Shown piece after piece: positions 30,450 to 36,655 of a DNA stretch of 36,655 bases; the stretch's first letter is position 1; every line of letters begins with the position of its first letter. The translations under genes and the position numbers were made by a program. Below the pieces are notes generated by a model that worked only from the letters and a program-made list of their open reading frames with translations, was not told the DNA's origin and did no database searches. The DNA lies in contig MNCI01004246.1 of the NCBI GenBank assembly GCA_015680685.1, forward strand, positions 29,301-65,955, given 5' to 3'. This stretch comes from Gnetum montanum. Its lineage: Eukaryota; Streptophyta; Gnetopsida; Gnetales; Gnetaceae.

Positions 30450-31165
30450 TGGTTTAGCAATCTTAGAGAAATTCTCTATGAATTGTCAGTAGTTGCCAAT
30501 GTGGCCATGCAATGACTAGACATCTTTAACGATTTCTAACTTGGGGGTTATTCTTTGGATGACTTGAAACTTTTTAAGGTCCATCTTAATCCTTTCTTGT
30601 GAGATTCAATGGCCTAACATAATGTCCTCCTGGACTATCAAGTGGCTCTTTTGCTAATTGATTCAAAGGTTAGTCTCCACACACCTTTTAAGCACTTGCT
30701 TAAGGCAATTTAGGGCTTCCTTAAAGGTAGCCCCATAGGTGGAGAAGTCATTGATGAAGACTTCCATCCCACTACCAATCTATTGTGGAAAAATGCTAAG
30801 GATAAGGTGTTGGAAGGTTGCAGGGGCATTGCATAGACCAAATGACATCTTTCTATATGCAAAAGTTCCCCAAGGACTCATGAATGTAGTTTTGGCTTGA
30901 TCCTCCAGTGCAATCCGAATTTGGTTATAGCCATTATAACCATCCAGAAAGTTGTGAAAGCAACTAGAAATAATCTTTGTAGGTCATCATGTTCAACAAC
31001 TTGATGTTAGTATAGATCCTCCACTTACCATTTTTCTTTGACATGATTATAAGTGGGCTAATCCACTAGCTATTTGCAATGGGATATATGAACCTTGCCT
31101 TGAGGAGTTGTTTAATCTCCTCCTTGATGATTTGATTCAATTTGGGGTTCAATTGCAACTACGAC
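30450..31165 (-). pseudogene. Reverse transcriptase remnant of element B
   Basis: It starts near MNPKLNQIIKEEIKQLLKAR (31150), then WISPLIIMSKKNGKWRIY. A deletion of about 45 bases at about 30967-30975, relative to C, removes the segment after DHF up to the turn before CFHNFLDGYNGYNQ. The catalytic Asp pair reads FINDFSTYG (about 30735-30765): the first Asp of MDD is Asn. Confidence 0.82.
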
Positions 31166-31799
31166 TACCTTTTTAGCTTTAATGAAGGATTAGTATAAAT
31201 TTGATTCTAGTGTATCCTAGGATCAATCCCAGTGAGTTTAGGATATGGCCAAGCAAAGGTTGTTGACCATTTGTTAACCATCATTAATAGCTTCTCTTTC
31301 TTTTCAGGAGTAAGGTTGACATTGATTATCATCGGCTTGCCATTATTTAGAAAAGCATACTCCATGTCAGCAGGTAGAGTTTTCAACTCTAAGGGATCAT
31401 GTTTGAAATTTTTAGGGATTTCCAACTCTCCTTGGTACGTGTCATCAATTTCATCATTGGAGACCTGGCGATGAACTCATTCCAATTCATCCATGCCTTC
31501 AACATAGGCACTCATCAAGCTCTTAGTTAGTTCCATGTAAAGTGTTGAGCTACTTTTAGGATCAGTTGTTAGCCACTGGGTGTCCTCCTATTTTTTGGTT
31601 GTTGCATACAACTACCTTTGTATTTTAGACTTGTTTGCACATTATTTGCATGTTGTGATTGATTTACTTTTTATGGCCCATAGTTTTTGCACATAGTTGC
31701 ACGTTGTATCATTGTACATGATGCATAGAACTCTCTTCTTCTTAATCTTTTCAAATGCCTTTTCCTTGGAAATGTCCAAAGAAAGGTCTTTGATGCTCA

Positions 31800-32205
31800 G
31801 CTATGCATCAATGATGCTTAGCCATGCCCTTCCCATGATTATTGGGAAGCCCCCCTTGCAATTGTCAACGTGGATCACTAGGAAGTCAATAGGATAGGAT
31901 CACCCATAGATGGTAGTCACAATGTCCTCCACTAGTCCCAAAGGAACAATGATGAACTAGTCTGCTAACTCAAGGAGAATGTTACTCTTCTTGAGTGAAG
32001 GTAGGTTCTAGGCTTTGTACATCTCATTAAAAATTAGATTGACACCATAACCTAAATCTAGAAGAGCTTTGCAATGCTCATTCCCAGAGATTTGTAAATA
32101 GATTAAGGGACTCCCAAGATCAAATAGTTTCCTACAAAGATGATTAACCTTTATCCAATCAGGTACTACATAGGTTAACATGATGGTATGCACTTTAGGA
32201 GGCAT
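31800..32205 (-). pseudogene. Aspartic protease remnant of element B
   Basis: PPKVHTIMLTYVVPDWIKVN and the loop ALLDLGYGVNLIFNEMYKA (DLG where A and C have DSG), then IIMGRAWLSIIDA at about 31810-31850. Bases 31200-31800 encode the linker to RT, including an open stretch at 31207-31425. Confidence 0.78.
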
Positions 32206-32209
32206 TTGG

Positions 32210-34044
32210 TTTAAAGGGAAATTGAGTGGATTGGATGTAGAGGATGAGGGAGAAGTAAGGTTATCAGCCGCATAAGTCTGTGAGGGATTTGAAGGACTGT
32301 TGGTTCAAAAGAATGGTCTTTTTCATGATCTAGTTTTCAAACCATTCATCTCAGGAGCCAATTGTAAGTTAACAACCCTAGTAGTGTTACATTGCTACGG
32401 TTGGGTTGGAATTTCACCTTGCATTAATGGAGTAGGTGGTAATTAGGTTGAAGGTAGAGGGACATGTGCAAAAGGATGAGAAGGATGATAGATTCCTTTC
32501 TAGGAGATGGAGAATGAGATTTGTAATACTTAGGAGGGTAGTAGTGATGTTGGAATGAGGCATGACTAGAAGAGTCATGCAAAGACATGTGTTGCTAAAC
32601 ATAGTATCCATATGGATTAGGCTATCTATAAGGTTACTGCTGCCTTGGTGGTGAGATCCCCTATGACTATGGGTGTTACAATTGATTATACTACTAAAAT
32701 GATTATGATGGAGCTCCACTTGGATAATAGGCTTATTGTTGGTGGAATTGCCTTGGATTGCCTTGAGGATATGGTGATCTTTTGGGTGCTTTCCTTCTTT
32801 CTAATCTAGGATTTAGAGCATACATCCTAGATTCTTGCAAGTGTAACACAATGGGACAACATCCTTTAGGATGTTTGTATTGGTAGATGTCACACCCACC
32901 ATCATCATTCGATTCAAACTCCACAACCTCCTTTACGATAGCAGCTTTGCCCTTACCCTTTGATGTGCACGTTTAGCTTTCTTTCTTCTCTTGTGGTCAT
33001 GATCACTACTTTGCTCTTTGAATGGCTTTGCTATTTTCAAAGCGGTTTGGTATTTTTCATCCAAAGAGTTCCACGTTTTATCTACCTTAGCCAAGATTTC
33101 TAAAATAAAATTCTCGATCAACAAGGTCTTTTGTTGCATCACCTCATCAAGTGGTGCCCCCTCCTCATTGTTATAGAACTGGAATTTTCTTTTTTTTTGA
33201 TGGAAGTGTCCCAATTATATTCCTTTACACTTTCTCTCTATTTTAGCTCTTCTTATTCTTTAGCAACTTGCTTAATGAGCCTTTGGATTTGATGGACTCT
33301 AAGTTCTTACAGTCTCCCTTGGGCATAGAACCCAAGAGTTCTCCTTGTTTCTAATCGAAATTCATCTATGATATGGCAAGGCTTCTCCCTTTGAGAGTAA
33401 CCATGGCTAGGACACTCTCTTTGGTGGTCACATCCACCCTCTCTTCTATGGTCATAGCCATGATCATCATTGTGATGCTTATCCTTGTCCCTACCATGAC
33501 TTCCACCTTTAGATGGATCCATTCTTGCTTGACTGAGATTGTTTACAATGGATTGTAAATTCTAGTTCAAGCCCCCTTCATCAAAACCAAGGGAAGGAGA
33601 GTCAATGAAATGAGAATCCCCATAGAAGGGATCCTCACTATCTTTTTAACCCAATAGGAATAAGGGGTTATTAAATTTTTTCCCCTTTGCAGCTTCATAA
33701 TGCTTCTTCTACTACTAATTGATTTTATGTTGTGCTTTGGTGGGATGGTAATCCCTAGAGTTGTGATCGTGCACAATGTACTTAGCATGAAGCCCTTGGA
33801 TGCCTAACCTCATAAGAGTGTGGTAGAGCATCATAAGAATTGATCGCACAATGTTTCCCTCCATGTTCCTCCATTGCATTTGGTCATCCTGATGTAGGAA
33901 GAAGGTGAAATTAGACACATACTCATTAGGATGTGTATATATCACTCTACATTGCTAGGGCACTAGTTGATTTGATCGTTCATTCCTTTGATTGGATGCA
34001 TGCTTGAATTTTGGTGAAGAATCATCTCTGTGAGAAGAAGACAT
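32210..34044 (-). pseudogene. gag of element B, with internal deletion
   Basis: The start at 34044 (MSSSHRDDSS) precedes THPNEYVSNFTFFLHQDDQ (33890-33940). The charged HDR-rich stretch (RDKDKHHNDDHGYDHRRE, about 33430-33500) joins directly to CPSHGYSQREKPCHIIDEF at about 33415, so about 700 bases present in C (about 6338-7036) are missing. After a helical stretch comes the zinc-knuckle region GCDIYQYKHPKGCC (about 32860-32905; one Cys is Tyr) and a P/Q/H/Y-rich linker. Confidence 0.8.
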
Positions 34045-34180
34045 TGTGGATTAGAAGAAAAAAAATCAATGTGCTTTTTACAATTATTATTAGTTAGAAT
34101 GATTGCAACTTTAAGGTTCAATCTAATGATGTTGAATAATTTTTCATTAAGTCCTAGATAGCGCATGTATCAAATTGAAA

Positions 34181-34198
34181 TCCTCGACAATGGTGCCA
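34181..34198 (-). other. Primer-binding site of element B (tRNA-Asp type)
   Basis: Read on the - strand: TGGCACCATTGTCGAGGA. It differs from TGGCGCCGTTGCCGGGGA at four sites, all transitions, and is the best preserved PBS here. It lies one base from the LTR. Confidence 0.88.
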
Positions 34199-34199
34199 A

Positions 34200-35037
34200 G
34201 GATAAGCAGTGAGTATACCCTATGCCCAACCATATGAATCACTAGTGTTTACTCAGTGATTCGATTGAATTCCGTAGACTTTAGTTTTTCACGTACACTA
34301 GATTCTAGGAGGTGAAACTAACCATTGCAATTGTTGTCTTCGTAATTCCACTTGTGAAGTTCAAGGGTATGGTTAAGTGTAGCTGAGGTACATGATTTTT
34401 ATCATTTTCTCTTTTATGTTTTGAGTTGCCTAAGAATAAATAATAAAATATTTAATTGCTAAATTAATTTAATAACTAGCTAATACTTAACTAATCCTAA
34501 CATAAGCATTTGTTCACACTTGTCGTACACATCCCAAATACATATAACACTACTGGGTTACCAAATGTTAAGCATTATTGTGATTACCAAGTGTTAGATG
34601 TATGCTGAAAGTGGTTGTACTTATGTTTGCTATTTTACCTATATTAATTAATTGCTTAATTACTTAAGAACATTAAAGGAAATTGCTTGAATATTAAATG
34701 CTTAAAGAAAAAAATTAATCTAGTTCAAGTGTTATAAGGTTTCATGAAAAAGCTTGTCTTTATTACTACACACTCTAAAGTGCTTAGGTATAATAGTGCT
34801 CAAATAAAGATCCATATACTTTTTGACTTCTACTGTGGGCACTCAAAAAATATTCTAACTTACGAGTGGAAAAGACTACTAGAGCTTCGCTGCAACTATG
34901 AGACTTATTCCATAAATGCAATGGGTAGGTGCACATTTATAGGAAGAACAAGGTGCTCCATCGATGATACATGTCAATGTGTCAAACCCTGCATCAATGG
35001 GATCTCGTTGACGCAACCAAACCATGACGACTCATTA
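34200..35037 (-). repeat. 5' LTR of element B (838 bp)
   Basis: Partner of 22481-23354. Ends are decayed (GGATAAGC for TGATGA..., CTCATTA for TCATCA). TATA box at 34935-34941 (- strand). It has a 9-base GGAGGTGAA-type insertion near 34310 that the shared LTR lacks. U3 is at about 34960-35030. Confidence 0.9.
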
Positions 35038-35172
35038 GCTTCTTTCTTGAGGATATAGACATCAATTAAGGTTGACGAAGCTAGTTCCATGGCAATGGAA
35101 AAAGAGATTATATTGTTATAAGGCTTTTGAGGGGTGGGGGTGTAAAAACTCAAAATAATGACTATATCCTAA
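35038..35172. other. Flank between B and D
   Basis: 135 bases without a gene. The last five (CCTAA) would be the left target duplication of D if its right end, off the window, matches. Confidence 0.6.
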
Positions 35173-35969
35173 TGATGAGATGCGATTCGCATAGGCTGCG
35201 ATATCGCATCCCCCGCGATATTGCGTCTTCCCTACGATATCACGTACACGATATTGCAGTCCATCACCATATCTATAAATAAGGTGTGGCACTCCCTTAT
35301 TTGGGATCCCAGTTTTAGAGTAGCAAAGCTCTGGCAGTTTGATCCCTCCAGAGTTAGATTTTTTCCTGTGTTTGCCCGCAGTGTGGTGAATGTAATTGTA
35401 CGGTGTCTTTATTCGAGTGTGCTGTACTTGGACACACATATGACGCGCAATAAAGATCGAGATTACTTCATCATTGCATCATTCACTTTGTTATTTATTT
35501 ATTTTTTATTTATTTAATGTTATTTACTATTTTCTCTCTCTCATCCTTAAACTCCTAGAATGCGGAACGAGTATGACTTGATTACCAGCATTTAAGTGTG
35601 ACTGCTTGGTAGCCCNCTACACTTGGTAGTCCCAGTGGTAGTCGTGCACGAAGTCCAACATGTGTACGGTTGATCAAGGAATCGGTTGCTCGTCGCACTT
35701 AGGCTAGATTAGATTTTCTTACCCTTTTCCTCCTAGCTTAGCTTAGTTAGTATTATTTTCCACTACCTTTAGGAGTAGCGATAGAATTAGGAACACATCA
35801 TACACCTCATCTGGACTAAACCATACGTGACATATGCAATACTAGTCCAGGTGGGAAGATAGCGAACTGCGACCTAAGGCTAACTATTTAGGTGCCACAA
35901 CTAGTCCATCTGCGGAGTTCGACCGGATCGCGCGTGCGACGCTCGTTTCATATGGTTGAGTGTAGGGGA
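35173..35969 (+). repeat. 5' LTR of element D (about 797 bp, 3' tip missing)
   Basis: U3 has four or five ATATC palindromes (GCGATATCGC, GCGATATTGC, CGATATCACG, CGATATTGCA; 35190-35260). TATAAATA at 35274-35281, R motif at 35325-35341, AATAAAG at 35449-35455, one N at 35616. Near the end it has CGGAGTTCGACCGGATCGCG and GGTTGAGTGTAGGGG as in E, but the last 17 bases of the E LTR (TACCTCACCACTCATCA) are absent. Confidence 0.85.
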
Positions 35970-35987
35970 TGGTGCTAGTTATCTAGA
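35970..35987 (+). other. Primer-binding site candidate of element D
   Basis: TGGTGCTAGTTATCTAGA resembles TGGCGCCGTTGCCGGGGA if one extra base is allowed. Its place right after the LTR supports the call. Confidence 0.5.
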
Positions 35988-36083
35988 GTAGTTATATCAT
36001 AAAAGGTCGCTGTAAAGGACTTAACGATATATCTTTTTAGAAAATAATAATTATTAAAAAGTCACATAAACTCACACACAACA

Positions 36084-36655
36084 ATGCCTCTCCTACAAGA
36101 TGATAATAACGCCACACTTAATGAGGAAGTTCATTGGAGAACCAATGAGCTATATGACGATGAAGGTTGGAGTATACAACCTGAAGTGGGATTTTCCTAT
36201 AAGCATGAACAACAACAACATCATCGTAATACACGAAAGCCTAACTTACCCGATGACGATGAACTCCCACTGGCCACTACAAGCTTAACGCAAATACAAT
36301 AGGCTATTCAAATCTCACGTAGGCATTGTAAAGAGAGCCGACTACCCGGAATGTGTTCAGGCTATCCATACAAAGTCCACAATTGCTTTAGTCATCGTGG
36401 AGCTTAACTTTGAACCTTTTGCAGAGTTTGCTCCTGAGGCTGTTAGGGATCACCTTAAAGGGTCTCCCTTATGGCATGTCCTCTCTAAGTGTGGGGCCTG
36501 GTACTTAGGTGAAACATACCTGTTCTGGCACAATAAGGATCAAGGCACCACAGTTAATATTTGTGGTGTGACAGTAGATTTTTCTGCACAGGCAATTTCA
36601 GAAGTGTTAAACCTTCTAAATTCAGGCCCCCATGTTGCTTGGTTATCTACCCGAT
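36084..36655 (+). CDS. First ORF of element D: homologue of the ORF3 N-terminal domain (partial, one frameshift)
   Basis: The ATG at 36084 is the first after the PBS. Codons 1-72 are acidic and Gln/His-rich (MPLLQDDNN; KHEQQQHHRNTRKP) and end at a TAG at 36300. From about 36310 the next frame is open to the window edge for over 110 codons: RADYPECVQAIHTKST, VELNFEPFAEFAPEAVRDHL, SPLWHVLSKCGAWYLGETYL, FWHNKDQGTTVNICGVTVDF. This aligns with A (QELNFGPFLETAPEDIRLQL, WYLGKTYLF) and B. One base change or sequencing error near 36300 separates the two parts. It has far fewer stops than A or B, so it is younger or was active later. Function unknown; no domain name is claimed. Confidence 0.68.

Larger units (their letters stand above)
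22481..35037 (-). mobile_element. Element B: Athila-like Ty3/Gypsy retrotransposon, tandem to C
   Basis: 12.6 kb with both LTRs, PBS and PPT. Order in element direction: 5' LTR (34200-35037), PBS, gag with a 700-base deletion, protease, RT, RNase H, INT, spacer, ORF3, PPT, shared LTR. Same family as C and a sister family of A. It is dead at many points: the RT MDD is IND, the INT catalytic Glu is Lys, the capsid part of gag is missing, and stops and frameshifts are frequent. Confidence 0.93.
35173..36655 (+). mobile_element. Element D: 5' part of a Ty3/Gypsy-group element, + strand
   Basis: An LTR starting TGATGAGATG without a PPT before it, then a tRNA-Asp-like PBS and an ORF, so this is the 5' end; the rest is off the right edge. 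LTR sequence places it near E. Its first ORF is homologous to ORF3 of A and B and not to their gag. Whether gag-pol follows cannot be seen. Confidence 0.82.

Noticed and set aside
1-36655. Host genes, tRNA genes, CRISPR arrays, bacterial operons
   Set aside because: No such pattern was found on either strand. The only tRNA-like strings are the 18-base PBS complements.
738-36655. E and D as two ends of a single element spanning the window
   Set aside because: Both are on the + strand, but E shows its 3' end on the left and D its 5' end on the right, and their LTRs differ strongly; they are separate insertions.

Overview
This window is repeat DNA from a plant nuclear genome. I see no host gene, tRNA, rRNA or CRISPR array. 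Nearly all of it consists of Ty3/Gypsy LTR retrotransposons of the non-chromovirus OTA clade, and they look most like Athila. The reasons are LTRs bounded by TGATGA...TCATCA, a primer-binding site that decays from the plant tRNA-Asp 3' end, a single RNase H lying directly before the integrase, no chromodomain, and motifs such as MDDFSTYG and TEKEL. The species cannot be named. The pol genes carry many stops and frameshifts, mostly from transitions, so these are old copies.

Layout, left to right. (1) 1-1886, + strand: the 3' end of element E, with its polypurine tract (PPT) and a 1149-bp 3' LTR. (2) 1887-2942: a flank without genes, probably holding another LTR-like fragment. (3) 2943-7512, - strand: the gag-pol remnant of element C, cut off inside RNase H. 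(4) 7513-22170, - strand: element A, 14.7 kb, with both LTRs, inserted into the gag of C with a perfect 5-bp target duplication (CTGGT). A itself carries a 1366-bp LTR of an unrelated family in its leader (19822-21187, target duplication GCATG, with a 73-N assembly gap). (5) 22171-22480: the start of C gag and its PBS. (6) 22481-23354: one LTR shared by C and B. (7) 23355-35037, - strand: element B, same family as C, with its 5' LTR at 34200-35037. (8) 35038-35172: a short flank. (9) 35173-36655, + strand: the 5' LTR, PBS and first ORF of element D, which runs off the window and is related to E.

Order of events (inference): B and C are a tandem LTR-internal-LTR-internal-LTR array; A then landed in C; the foreign LTR landed in A and is now solo.

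The most notable biology is a third ORF of about 950 codons between integrase and the 3' LTR in A and B, in sense orientation, with a conserved N-terminal domain and a long coiled-coil C-terminal half. It has no visible signal peptide or membrane segment, so it does not look like an envelope gene. In both elements it is preceded by a TATA box, a short U3-like segment resembling that element's own LTR, and a PPT-like G tract. A homologue of its N-terminal domain is the first ORF after the 5' LTR in D, so the module appears to sit at opposite ends of related elements.
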